Below, one piece after another: positions 1 through 6,801 of a DNA stretch of 8,399 nt. The first letter of the stretch is position 1; the number at the start of each line of letters is the position of its first letter. The stretch is from Bacilli bacterium (GTDB lineage: Bacteria; Bacillota_I; Bacilli_A; RF39; UBA660). Where the stretch lies: positions 1 to 8,399 of the forward strand of contig JAQUEG010000023.1 of the NCBI GenBank assembly GCA_028685275.1. Direction: 5' to 3'. The notes under the pieces are model-generated. The model did not search any database. It had not been told where the DNA came from and saw only the letters and a program-made list of their open reading frames with translations. The position numbers were made by a program, and so were the translations under genes.

Positions 1-73
1 ATTTAACTCTTATATATTTAATTTGTGCACACACATTATCTTGTTTTGAAAGAACTATTTCTAAATATATTGT
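1..73 (+). other. 23S-5S spacer with probable 3' arm of the pre-23S processing stem
   Basis: This stretch lies directly before the 5S gene and contains no ORF. Positions 36-55 (TTATCTTGTTTTGAAAGAAC) closely resemble the segment found after 23S rRNA in Bacillus-type operons. There it pairs with a GTTCTTTGAAAAC-type leader upstream of 23S to form the double-stranded stem cut during 23S maturation. This implies that a 23S gene ends just outside the left edge, which is inferred because the partner arm is not visible. The resemblance is from memory of the motif, not from an alignment. Confidence 0.5.
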
Positions 74-180
74 ATTGGTGACGATAGCGAAGTGGTGACA
101 CCTGTTCCCATCCCGAACACAGAAGTTAAGCACTTCAGCGCCGACGATAGTTAATCGCGAAAATAGGACGTTGCCAATGC
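74..180 (+). rRNA. rrf: 5S ribosomal RNA, short Mollicutes-like form
   Basis: This is the structural RNA of the large-subunit central protuberance. The conserved core is plain: GCGAAGTGGTGACACC, then TTCCCATCCCGAACAC, then AGAAGTTAAGCACTTCAGCGCCGA, then TAGGACG. The closing helix pairs 74-81 (ATTGGTGA) with 171-178 (TTGCCAAT), allowing G-U pairs. Helix III and the loop around GAAGTTAAGC are intact. Between the conserved GATAGT and AATAGGACG blocks only about ten bases remain (TAATCGCGAA), against about twenty in Bacillus subtilis. Helix IV is therefore short and the gene is about 105-107 nt instead of about 116. Mollicutes 5S rRNAs are known for similar lengths and for a GAAAATAG segment like the one here. 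The exact ends are uncertain by a few bases. Confidence 0.95.
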
Positions 181-187
181 TTTTTTT
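179..187 (+). terminator. T-run at the end of the rRNA operon
   Basis: The 5S closing helix is followed at once by GC and seven T residues (181-187). This can act as an intrinsic terminator using the 5S helix as the stem, although no separate GC-rich hairpin is present. It is a weak call that rests only on the position and the T-run. Confidence 0.35.
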
Positions 188-255
188 ATGTAAAAATACT
201 TATTAAGAAGGAAAAACAAACATTTATTAAGAACATAATACTAGGAGGAATAATA

Positions 256-1575
256 ATGAAAAAAATTATTTTAAGCTTAGTATTATTTTTTTGTACTTTT
301 AATGTTTATGCAAACGATAATCATAATGAGCCGTTTTGGCAAATTGAAAAAATAAGTGATGAAAAATATGAATTAATAAAAACAGAAAGACGTTATCGTT
401 GGTATTTAGAAGAATATGTATATAGTGATGAATATTATTTAAAAGGATTAAATTCAAGTAGTTATCCTTATCTTAATCAAGATGATTATATTGAAACAGA
501 ATGGAGTAATTGGGATCATAAAAATAATCCTACTATTCATCCAGATCGTTTGATTGAAAAAAGAACGGTTAATAAATATCGTGAATTAAAACCAATTCGA
601 TATATTATATTTGATGATTTTAAGGGTGGCTTTTTATCCTTTAATGTTTCCGAATTAAATATTTTTATTGATAATAAATTATATGATTATGAAATGGAAT
701 GTTTTAATTGTAGTAATAATTTTTATCATTATGTTACTAATGGTGTTATTAATGAAAATAATGCTTATGTTAATAATGGTGGTAAAATTATAATTGATTT
801 AGGTGATTATTATAGTATTAATAAAATAAAAATTGAATTATATATGTATGATCATACGACTAGTCCAAAAAAGTTTAATCTTTATATGACAGAAACACCT
901 GATATAACAAATAATATTTATTATCAATTTGTTTCTTATGTAGTCTCTTCATCATATTTAAATCCAGAAAGATATTTAATTATTCCTGATCAAGACTGGA
1001 TTATTAATCCTGTTTATCAAGATTGGGTTTATACTGATGACTTTTTAAATGCCACATATTATCGGCAAATGATTATGGCAGTTGAAAAAAGATATAAAGA
1101 TATAAAATATCGTTATTTTAATATTAATAAAGATTATTTAGATGGATTTTATTTAGAAGTTAATGGTGATTATATAAAAGATGAAGAAAATTATCAAGAT
1201 TATTATTTATATCGATTAATTGAATTAAACTTAGAAGAGGAAATTAAACCAAAAGAACCAGATTTAGTGGAATCATTAGAACTGGAAATAAAGACAGATT
1301 CTAAATTAAAAAAAAATATAAAAAAAGAAACTAAAACTGAAACAATCATAAATGAAGAAGAGACTGGTGTTTGTCCGGTTAATTTTGAAGACCAAAAAAC
1401 AGACAATAATAATGATTTCAATAACGTTTTACCAAAAGAAGAAATAAATAATAATTCGAAAAAGGTAAAATTAATTTCAACGAAATCGAAGATAAATCCT
1501 TTATCAAAATGGCTTTTAATCATTATTGTTGTCGTTATTATAATAAAAATTATTTATAAGTATCGAAAAGGATAA
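256..1575 (+). CDS. Unrecognised secreted, C-terminally membrane-anchored protein with a discoidin-like stretch
   Basis: I do not recognise this 439-residue protein as a named family. It starts at an ATG seven bases after AGGAGG (244-249). Residues 1-19 form a signal peptide (MKK, hydrophobic core, VYA then Asn). The ectodomain is rich in Tyr, Asn and Asp. Residues about 115-215 include G175-G-K-I-I-I-D-L-G-D184 followed by alternating beta-like strands and PKKFNLYMTETPD. That pattern recalls the galactose-binding-like (F5/8 type C) beta-sandwich, which binds sugars or matrix in other proteins. A CxxC pair lies at C149 and C152. Residues about 330-415 form a charged Lys/Glu/Asn linker. Residues about 420-434 are a membrane helix, followed by a short basic tail (KYRKG). 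There is no LPXTG sorting signal. The likely topology is outside domain, single anchor, tiny cytosolic tail. A surface adhesion or carbohydrate-binding role is a guess from the fold pattern. It stands between the rRNA operon and the STAS-sigma unit, and no terminator is evident after it. Confidence 0.85.
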   Translation: MKKIILSLVLFFCTFNVYANDNHNEPFWQIEKISDEKYELIKTERRYRWYLEEYVYSDEYYLKGLNSSSYPYLNQDDYIETEWSNWDHKNNPTIHPDRLIEKRTVNKYRELKPIRYIIFDDFKGGFLSFNVSELNIFIDNKLYDYEMECFNCSNNFYHYVTNGVINENNAYVNNGGKIIIDLGDYYSINKIKIELYMYDHTTSPKKFNLYMTETPDITNNIYYQFVSYVVSSSYLNPERYLIIPDQDWIINPVYQDWVYTDDFLNATYYRQMIMAVEKRYKDIKYRYFNINKDYLDGFYLEVNGDYIKDEENYQDYYLYRLIELNLEEEIKPKEPDLVESLELEIKTDSKLKKNIKKETKTETIINEEETGVCPVNFEDQKTDNNNDFNNVLPKEEINNNSKKVKLISTKSKINPLSKWLLIIIVVVIIIKIIYKYRKG

Positions 1576-1653
1576 GGGTTTGTCGTTCGTTTAAATGTTC
1601 TAGTTTTGTCGAATCTATTTAATCGTTTATTAATTAGTGTTTTAATATGTGCC

Positions 1654-1660
1654 AAGGAGG
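1654..1660 (+). promoter_or_regulatory. Ribosome binding site that fixes the STAS gene start at 1670
   Basis: AAGGAGG lies nine bases before ATG 1670. The same frame stays open back to a GTG at 1649, but that start would place this strong Shine-Dalgarno inside the coding region and has no good site of its own. The ATG is therefore preferred. Confidence 0.85.
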
Positions 1661-1669
1661 AATAATTGC

Positions 1670-2017
1670 ATGTTAACAATCAACACTGAATTTCGTAAAG
1701 GTATTTTATTTGTTCGCTTGGAAGGAATATTAAGTGATGACACTTGTGACAATTTAAAAATATTTTTAGATGATATGATTGGTTCCAATAACGTTTGCTT
1801 TGTTGTGTTTAATATTGAAAAACTTAATTATATTGATCTTGATGGAATTAATTTATTAATAAAATATAATAAATTATTAGAACAAAAGAAAGGACGCGCC
1901 TTAGTTTGTGGTATTTCTAATGAGTTAGTTAAAATTAGAATTACCAATACAAATATGTTAGATTATATGTTTGAAACTAGCGATGAATTAGGGGCGATTA
2001 ATGTGATAAATTTATGA
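1670..2017 (+). CDS. STAS-domain, SpoIIAA-like anti-sigma factor antagonist lacking the phosphoserine
   Basis: The protein is 115 residues, the full length of a single STAS domain such as SpoIIAA or RsbV. In those systems the antagonist binds the anti-sigma kinase (SpoIIAB/RsbW) and frees the sigma factor, and the kinase turns it off by phosphorylating the first serine of the DS[ST]G motif. Here the fold is recognisable: an N-terminal beta strand (ILFVRLEG), a helix after DDTCDNLKIFL, the core VVFNIEKLNYID, a helix INLLIKYNKLLEQ, and the strand ALVCGIS. The motif itself reads D56-L57-D58-G59, so the phosphorylated position is Leu and the next Ser is Asp. The conserved GE[LI]D loop is also changed, to G19-I-L-S22. 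The gene overlaps the sigma gene by ATGA, which implies coupled translation. It is probably a SpoIIAA relative that has lost phospho-control; it could also be a STAS protein with another partner. No clear promoter is seen upstream. Confidence 0.85.
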   Translation: MLTINTEFRKGILFVRLEGILSDDTCDNLKIFLDDMIGSNNVCFVVFNIEKLNYIDLDGINLLIKYNKLLEQKKGRALVCGISNELVKIRITNTNMLDYMFETSDELGAINVINL

Positions 2018-2703
2018 TTGATATAATTAATACTACTAATCAAGAAGAATTGAATCAATTAATTATGGCAAATAGTAATTTAATTCATGATATAGCTAAT
2101 CAATTTAATCGTTATGATATAAAAGAAGATTTATATCAAGTAGGTACTATCGGTATAATTAAAGCATATAATAATTATGATCAAAATTGGGGCAGTAAGT
2201 TTTCTACTTATGCTTATCCTTATATAGTAGGGGAAATGAAAAAATATATTCGTGAAAATTATGGCATAAAGGTAAGCCGTGATTTGCTTTATCTTTATGC
2301 TAAAATTGAAAAAGCACGTAATGTTATTAGTCAAAAATTAAAACGTTATCCAACTACTGCTGAATTAGCTAATTATTTAGAAATACCAGAAGAAAAAATA
2401 ATTACTGCCTTACAAGTTAATATATATGTTAAAAGTTCAGATGAACCAATATATGAAGATGGAAAAGAAATGACTCTTCATGATGTAATTGGTGATAATA
2501 ATAAAATTGATAAATTAACTTTAATTAGTTTAAAAGAAGAGTTAAATAACTTATCAACTGTTGAAAAAGAATTATTTAAGATTCGTTATTTAGAAGGTAA
2601 AACGCAAATGGAGACTGCTACGTTAATGGATATGACTCAAGTTCAAGTTTCAAGACAGGAACAAAAAGTATTAATTAAATTACGTGATAATATATATCAT
2701 TAA
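2014..2703 (+). CDS. RNA polymerase sigma factor of the SigF/SigB/SigG family
   Basis: This 229-residue protein is an alternative sigma-70 factor that would direct RNA polymerase to a special promoter set. Region 2 runs from about residue 20 to 85: D39-L-Y-Q-V-G-T-I-G-I-I-K for core binding, then F63-S-T-Y-A-Y-P-Y-I-V-G-E-M and the -10 recognition helix KKYIREN. The KVSRDLLYLYAKIEKA segment and the PTTAELANYLEIPEEKI segment are typical of region 3 in the sporulation and stress sigma group. Region 4 runs from about residue 175 to the end, with a helix-turn-helix around K196-T-Q-M-E and V210-Q-V-S-R-Q-E-Q-K, close to the SQVQVSR signature of SigF. Length is close to that of B. subtilis SigF. 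The ATG overlaps the stop of the STAS gene, where spoIIAB would stand in a normal spoIIA operon. SigF is the best guess from the pairing with a SpoIIAA-like gene, but SigB or SigG cannot be excluded. Confidence 0.9.
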   Translation: MIDIINTTNQEELNQLIMANSNLIHDIANQFNRYDIKEDLYQVGTIGIIKAYNNYDQNWGSKFSTYAYPYIVGEMKKYIRENYGIKVSRDLLYLYAKIEKARNVISQKLKRYPTTAELANYLEIPEEKIITALQVNIYVKSSDEPIYEDGKEMTLHDVIGDNNKIDKLTLISLKEELNNLSTVEKELFKIRYLEGKTQMETATLMDMTQVQVSRQEQKVLIKLRDNIYH

Positions 2704-2709
2704 GATAAT

Positions 2710-2737
2710 AAAATCGTATCTATATTGATACGATTTT
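2710..2737 (+). terminator. Intrinsic terminator after the sigma gene
   Basis: A perfect 11-bp stem pairs AAAATCGTATC (2710-2720) with GATACGATTTT (2727-2737) around a six-base loop (TATATT). It begins seven bases after the sigma stop. The T-run is partly inside the stem and only moderate beyond it, but position and perfection support termination of the STAS-sigma unit. The A-run/T-run symmetry means it could also work from the other strand. Confidence 0.65.
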
Positions 2738-2739
2738 CA

Positions 2740-2768
2740 TTGTTAATCACTGGTTTACATGATATAAT
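2740..2768 (+). promoter_or_regulatory. Possible housekeeping promoter for mltG
   Basis: TTGTTA (2740-2745, four of six against TTGACA) is followed after 17 bases by a perfect TATAAT (2763-2768). It lies just after the terminator and 28 bases before the mltG start. In DNA this AT-rich, chance matches are common, so this is only moderate support. Confidence 0.45.
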
Positions 2769-2796
2769 TAATTTATAAATAGATAGCGAGGTTCAC

Positions 2797-3864
2797 ATGA
2801 AAAGACAATTTAAATTAATTATTAGTTTAGTCCTTTTATTTATTTCGATTTTATTATTAAGTTTTAGTTATTATCAATATCAATTATCACCAGTTAGTAA
2901 AAATGATGAAGTTGTTAAAGTACAAATTCCGAAAGCAGTTAGTGGTGATAAAATTGCTGATATATTAATAAAAAATAAAGTAATTAGAAGTAAATTCTTT
3001 TTTAAAGTATATTTAAAATTAAATAGAATTAATAATTTAAAACATGGTGTTTATGATATAAAACAAAATATGGGTACTAAAAAAATTATTGAATTACTTG
3101 TTAAAGGAACTGGTTTAACTGGTGAAGAAATCGATCTTTTATTTCGCGAAGGTATTAATGTAAGAGAGATTGCAAGAGTGATTGCCAATAATACTAATAA
3201 TAAAGAGGAGGATATTTTTAATTTATTAGAAGATGAAGAATACATTGATACATTAATTAATGAGTATTGGTTTTTAACTGAAGATATTAAAAATAAAGAT
3301 CTTTATTATCCGTTAGAAGGTTATTTAGCACCTAATACTTATCGCTTTTCAAATGAAGATGTTTCTGTTAAACAAATATTTAAGACTATGTTAAAACAAA
3401 TGGACAAGGTTTTATCTAAATATAAAGAGAAAATCGAAAATAGTGATTTTACGATTCATGAATTTATTACTTTTGCTAGTATTGTTCAAGGTGAAGGTAG
3501 AGATACGAAGGATATGCCAATAATTGCTGGTGTGTTTTATAATCGTTTAGAACAAAAAATACATTTTCAAAGTTGTATTACTAATTGTTACGCAACAAAA
3601 ACAGATAATTGTTTACCAAAGAAAGTTAAAAAGTCATATAATAGTCCTTATAATACTTATTTAGTAAGTATGGCTGGTAAACTACCAGTTGGACCGGTTT
3701 CCATTCCCGGGGAAGTAGCAATTGAAGCAACTGTTAATCCGGAAAAACATGATTATTTATTTTTTTGTGCTGATGTTTATAATAATACTTATTTTAGTAA
3801 GACTAATGCTGAGCATGATCAAACAGTAAATAAATTAAAGCAAGAAGATAAATGGCCAAAATAA
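2797..3864 (+). CDS. mltG: MltG/YceG endolytic peptidoglycan transglycosylase
   Basis: The 355-residue protein is a membrane-anchored YceG-family enzyme that cleaves nascent glycan strands outside the cell and so limits their length. Residues about 7-26 are the single membrane helix after a basic start (MKRQFK). Residues about 40-110 form the LysM-like subdomain (IPKAVSGDKIADILI, HGVYDIKQNMGTKKIIELL). The catalytic domain carries A-S-I-V-Q231-G-E233, followed by GVFYNRL, SPYNTY, KLPVGPVSIPG, IEATVNP and DYLFFCAD. By alignment from memory with E. coli MltG, E233 matches the catalytic Glu218. The usual preceding Glu is Gln231. The segment that is normally LQTDPTV reads FQSCITN and brings three cysteines (C260, C264, C272), with a fourth at C324. 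The start is ATG after a weak GAGG (2788-2791). It is the first gene of a likely mltG-ftsK-yebC unit and implies that the organism builds peptidoglycan. Confidence 0.93.
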   Translation: MKRQFKLIISLVLLFISILLLSFSYYQYQLSPVSKNDEVVKVQIPKAVSGDKIADILIKNKVIRSKFFFKVYLKLNRINNLKHGVYDIKQNMGTKKIIELLVKGTGLTGEEIDLLFREGINVREIARVIANNTNNKEEDIFNLLEDEEYIDTLINEYWFLTEDIKNKDLYYPLEGYLAPNTYRFSNEDVSVKQIFKTMLKQMDKVLSKYKEKIENSDFTIHEFITFASIVQGEGRDTKDMPIIAGVFYNRLEQKIHFQSCITNCYATKTDNCLPKKVKKSYNSPYNTYLVSMAGKLPVGPVSIPGEVAIEATVNPEKHDYLFFCADVYNNTYFSKTNAEHDQTVNKLKQEDKWPK

Positions 3865-3906
3865 TATTATGTATAATATGTTATAATTAAAAGATGAGGT
3901 GGTAAA

Positions 3907-6060
3907 ATGGCAAAGAAAAAAGAGAAAAAAGAAAAAGATAAAAAGACGGGATATCATGTTGAATTAATTGGGTTATTATTAGTATTAATTGCTATTATTG
4001 GTTTAGGTCGCTTTGGACCCATCGGGAACCTAATTAATGGTTTTGCTGTTTTTATAGCTGGTGCTTGGTGTTGGGCAATTTTAATATATGTATTTGGAAT
4101 TGGTATTTATATGATTTTAAATCGAGAAGCTCCTGACTTTTTTTCACCTCGTTTATGTGGTTTATATATTATGTTTTTTTCCATTTTAATTATTTCTCAT
4201 ATTAATTATATTAAAGTACATGGCTCTAATTTTAATACTTTAAGAGAAACAGTTAACCAATTATTATTAGCATTTCAAGATAATTATACAATTGTTGATG
4301 CTGGTGGTGGGATGGTTGGTGCTTTATTAGCAGTTAGTTTTGATAAATTATTTGCTAATGGAGCGATAATTATTGTATTCGCCCTTATTATATTTAGTAT
4401 TGTGTTATTAACTAACATTCCAATTTCGGAACAAATTAAATGGGTAGTTAAGAAAATTAGGAAATTAATTAAACGGGAAAAAGTAGATAAAACAGCAATT
4501 GATAAAGCAGATGAAGAATATGAAAAAGATAATAAAATTGTTATTTCTAATATTGATGAATTAACACAAGTAACTGATAATGAAAAAGGTTTAGACAATG
4601 AAGAAGAAATTCCTAATGAATATATATTGCCTTCTATTATGCTACTAAATTTACCAAATAAAGATAAAAAGAATAGTAACCAAGGCGTAGTAAAAAATAA
4701 TATTGAAATAATTGAACGAGTATTAAATGATTTTGATATTGCTGGGAAAGTTGTACAAGTACATGTTGGCCCTAGTGTTACTCAGTATGAATTAGAAATA
4801 AAAGCGGGAACTAAAGTAAATAAAGTATTAAATATAAATCGAGAATTAGCGTTAGCTTTAGCGGCTAAAACAGTTAGGGTACAAGCACCAATTCCAGGAA
4901 AGAATACAATTGGTATTGAAATTCCTAATCGTGTTAATACGATGGTTTCTTTAAGAGAGGTTATGAGTTTAATTCCTAATAGTTTAGATAATAATAAATT
5001 ATTAACGGCTTTAGGAATCGATATTATGGGTAAACCAATATATGCAGAAATTAATAAAATGCCTCATTTATTAGTAGCTGGTGCAACTGGTAGTGGGAAA
5101 TCAGTATGTATTAATTCAATGATTGTATCAATTTTAATGCGTTCAAAACCAGATGAAGTAAAATTAGTATTAATCGATCCAAAAAAAGTAGAATTAAGTG
5201 TTTATAATTGCATCCCCCATTTACTTGCGCCAGTAGTAAATGATCCAAAGAAAGCTGCCATTGCGTTAATGAAAATTGTTTCAGAAATGGATCAACGTTA
5301 TGAAATGTTTAATGAAACGGAAACAAAGAGTATTGCTGGTTATAATCAATACATCGAAAATAAAAATAAACAATTAAATGATGATGAAAAATTAAGTAAA
5401 CTACCTTATATTGTTGTTATTATAGATGAATTAGCAGATTTAATGTTAGTGGCTTCCAAAGAAGTAGAAGATTCAATTATGCGTATTACTCAAATGGCTA
5501 GAGCAGCAGGTATTCATTTAATTGTCGCAACCCAAAGACCATCAACTGATGTTATTACTGGTTTATTAAAGGCAAATATTCCGTCTCGAATTTCATTTGC
5601 TGTAAGTAGTAGTATTGATTCAAGAACTATTCTTGATATGAGTGGAGCAGAAAAATTACTTGGTAAAGGGGATATGTTATTTCTACCAATGGGAGAAAAT
5701 GTTCCAATTAGATTACAAGGTTCATTAATAACCGAAGAAGAAGTAAAAAGAGTTGTTAATTGGACCATTAAACAACAAAAAGCAAAATATGATGAAAAAT
5801 TAACTGTTCTTGATAATAAAATAAATTATAATGAAAATCATGAAGAAGAAGAGGAAGACCCATTATATTCTGATGTGGTTGAATTTATAATTAAGCAAGG
5901 AAAAGCAAGTGCGTCTTTAATTCAACGTAAATATCGTATTGGTTATAACAGAGCAGCGAGAATTGTTGATTTATTAGAAGAAAGAGGAATAATTGGACCA
6001 GTTAATGGATCTAAACCAAGAGAAGTATTAGTTGAACTAGAAGAAAAAGATACGGATTAA
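3907..6060 (+). CDS. ftsK: FtsK/SpoIIIE-family DNA translocase
   Basis: The 717-residue septal motor uses ATP to pump double-stranded DNA through the closing division or spore septum. A lysine-rich N-terminus (MAKKKEKKEKDKK) precedes about four membrane helices at roughly residues 19-34, 45-71, 83-101 and 133-171. A short charged linker runs to about residue 240. The motor domain then includes PIPGKNTIGIEIPN, the Walker A G392-A-T-G-S-G-K398-S, the Walker B IIDE (D507, E508), ATQRPSTDVITG and the LLGKGDMLF segment. The C-terminal winged-helix gamma domain runs from about D651 (LYSDVVEFI, GKASASLIQRKYRIGYNRAARI, LEERGIIGP) and reads orientation sequences in DNA. It is shorter than B. subtilis SpoIIIE, mostly through the linker. 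The start follows GAGGTGG (3896-3902) and lies 42 bases after mltG; yebC begins 17 bases after its stop. FtsK and SpoIIIE roles cannot be separated by sequence, and the nearby SigF-like gene leaves a sporulation role open. Confidence 0.95.
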   Translation: MAKKKEKKEKDKKTGYHVELIGLLLVLIAIIGLGRFGPIGNLINGFAVFIAGAWCWAILIYVFGIGIYMILNREAPDFFSPRLCGLYIMFFSILIISHINYIKVHGSNFNTLRETVNQLLLAFQDNYTIVDAGGGMVGALLAVSFDKLFANGAIIIVFALIIFSIVLLTNIPISEQIKWVVKKIRKLIKREKVDKTAIDKADEEYEKDNKIVISNIDELTQVTDNEKGLDNEEEIPNEYILPSIMLLNLPNKDKKNSNQGVVKNNIEIIERVLNDFDIAGKVVQVHVGPSVTQYELEIKAGTKVNKVLNINRELALALAAKTVRVQAPIPGKNTIGIEIPNRVNTMVSLREVMSLIPNSLDNNKLLTALGIDIMGKPIYAEINKMPHLLVAGATGSGKSVCINSMIVSILMRSKPDEVKLVLIDPKKVELSVYNCIPHLLAPVVNDPKKAAIALMKIVSEMDQRYEMFNETETKSIAGYNQYIENKNKQLNDDEKLSKLPYIVVIIDELADLMLVASKEVEDSIMRITQMARAAGIHLIVATQRPSTDVITGLLKANIPSRISFAVSSSIDSRTILDMSGAEKLLGKGDMLFLPMGENVPIRLQGSLITEEEVKRVVNWTIKQQKAKYDEKLTVLDNKINYNENHEEEEEDPLYSDVVEFIIKQGKASASLIQRKYRIGYNRAARIVDLLEERGIIGPVNGSKPREVLVELEEKDTD

Positions 6061-6077
6061 TAAAAGAAGGTGACTAA

Positions 6078-6797
6078 ATGGGAAGGGCTTATGAAGTAAG
6101 AAAAGCATCAATTGCTAAAACCGGTGCTGCTAAATCAAAATTACATTCAATATATGCAAAAGACATATATATAACAGCTAAAAATGGCGGAATTTACCCG
6201 GAAAGTAATCAAAATTTAAAACGTTTACTTGAAAAAGCTAAAAATGATCAAGTTCCTAATGATATTATAAAAAGAGCTATTGATAAGGTTAATAGTGGTG
6301 TACAAGAAAATTATGATACATTGCGTTATGAAGGGTTCGGGCCTGGTGGTGCAACTATTATTGTTGATTGTTTAACTGATAATGTTAATCGTACAATTAG
6401 TTATATCCGTGGTGTTTTTTCTAAAGCAAAAGCAAAATTAGGTAATAGTGGTAGTGTTTCTTATTTATATGATAATTATTGTATTTTAGAATTTACTGGT
6501 TTAACGGAAGAAGAGGTTTTAAATATTTTAATTGATAATGAAATAGATATAAAAGATATTGAAATAGAAGATGATAATATTGTTTTATATGGTGATCCTA
6601 CTGATATACATCGCATTAAAAATGCGATTATTAATTATAAAAATGATATTATATTTACAATTGATGAAATTGCCATGATTCCTCAACAAAAAGTAAAATT
6701 AAATAATGATGATTTAATCGCTTTCAAAAAATTAATACAATTGTTAGAAGATATTGAAGATGTGCAAAAAATATATTATAATGTGGAAAATATGTAA
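6078..6797 (+). CDS. YebC/PmpR-family protein, YeeI type
   Basis: The 239-residue cytoplasmic protein belongs to the YebC family. Family members were long described as transcription regulators; more recent work links them to relief of ribosome stalling at proline-rich stretches. The N-terminus (MGRAYEVRKASIAKTGAAKS) differs from the MAGHSKWANIKHRK start of classic YebC and matches the B. subtilis YeeI branch. Further family blocks are PESNQNLKRLLEKAK, VPNDIIKRAIDK, NYDTLRYEGFGPGGATIIV, TDNVNRT and NSGSVSYL. The acidic C-terminal third (about residues 135-239) has the usual alternating strands and helices. AAGGTGA (6067-6073) precedes the ATG, so the start is secure. It follows ftsK by 17 bases and is probably cotranscribed with it. 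A structured T-rich region follows. Confidence 0.9.
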   Translation: MGRAYEVRKASIAKTGAAKSKLHSIYAKDIYITAKNGGIYPESNQNLKRLLEKAKNDQVPNDIIKRAIDKVNSGVQENYDTLRYEGFGPGGATIIVDCLTDNVNRTISYIRGVFSKAKAKLGNSGSVSYLYDNYCILEFTGLTEEEVLNILIDNEIDIKDIEIEDDNIVLYGDPTDIHRIKNAIINYKNDIIFTIDEIAMIPQQKVKLNNDDLIAFKKLIQLLEDIEDVQKIYYNVENM

Positions 6798-6801
6798 TGA
6801 T

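Noticed and set aside
200..233. Direct repeat TTATTAAGAA (200-209 and 224-233) as an operator before the secreted-protein gene
   Set aside because: It is short and A/T-only in a very AT-rich region, with no clear promoter beside it.
286..312. Lipobox at Cys13 of the secreted protein
   Set aside because: The residues before the Cys are L-F-F, not the small residues needed at -1 and -2. VYA-N at residue 19 is a better ordinary cleavage site.
1203..1523. Open frame on the - strand within the secreted-protein gene, and similar antisense frames in sigma, mltG and ftsK genes
   Set aside because: They lack ribosome sites and family features, and arise as mirror images of AT-rich coding DNA that has few antisense stops.
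1567..1614. SigH-type promoter before the STAS gene (AGGATAA and GAAT elements)
   Set aside because: The two elements are over 30 bases apart, far more than the usual 12-15, and the first overlaps the stop of the previous gene.
1649..1669. GTG start giving a seven-residue longer STAS protein
   Set aside because: The extension would encode the strong AAGGAGG site itself, and ATG 1670 has ideal spacing and fits the family start.
2015..2017. TGA as a tryptophan codon (mycoplasma code)
   Set aside because: All tryptophans in the genes are TGG and no gene is interrupted by TGA. The ATGA overlap is a normal coupled stop and start.
3487..3495. MltG catalytically dead because Glu is Gln at residue 231
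   Set aside because: By alignment from memory with E. coli MltG, the catalytic Glu is the second one of the signature, kept here as Glu233.
3865..3906. Two TATAAT hexamers (3872-3877 and 3882-3887) as an ftsK promoter
   Set aside because: No acceptable -35 is found at 16-18 bases upstream of either, and such hexamers are expected by chance in DNA this AT-rich.
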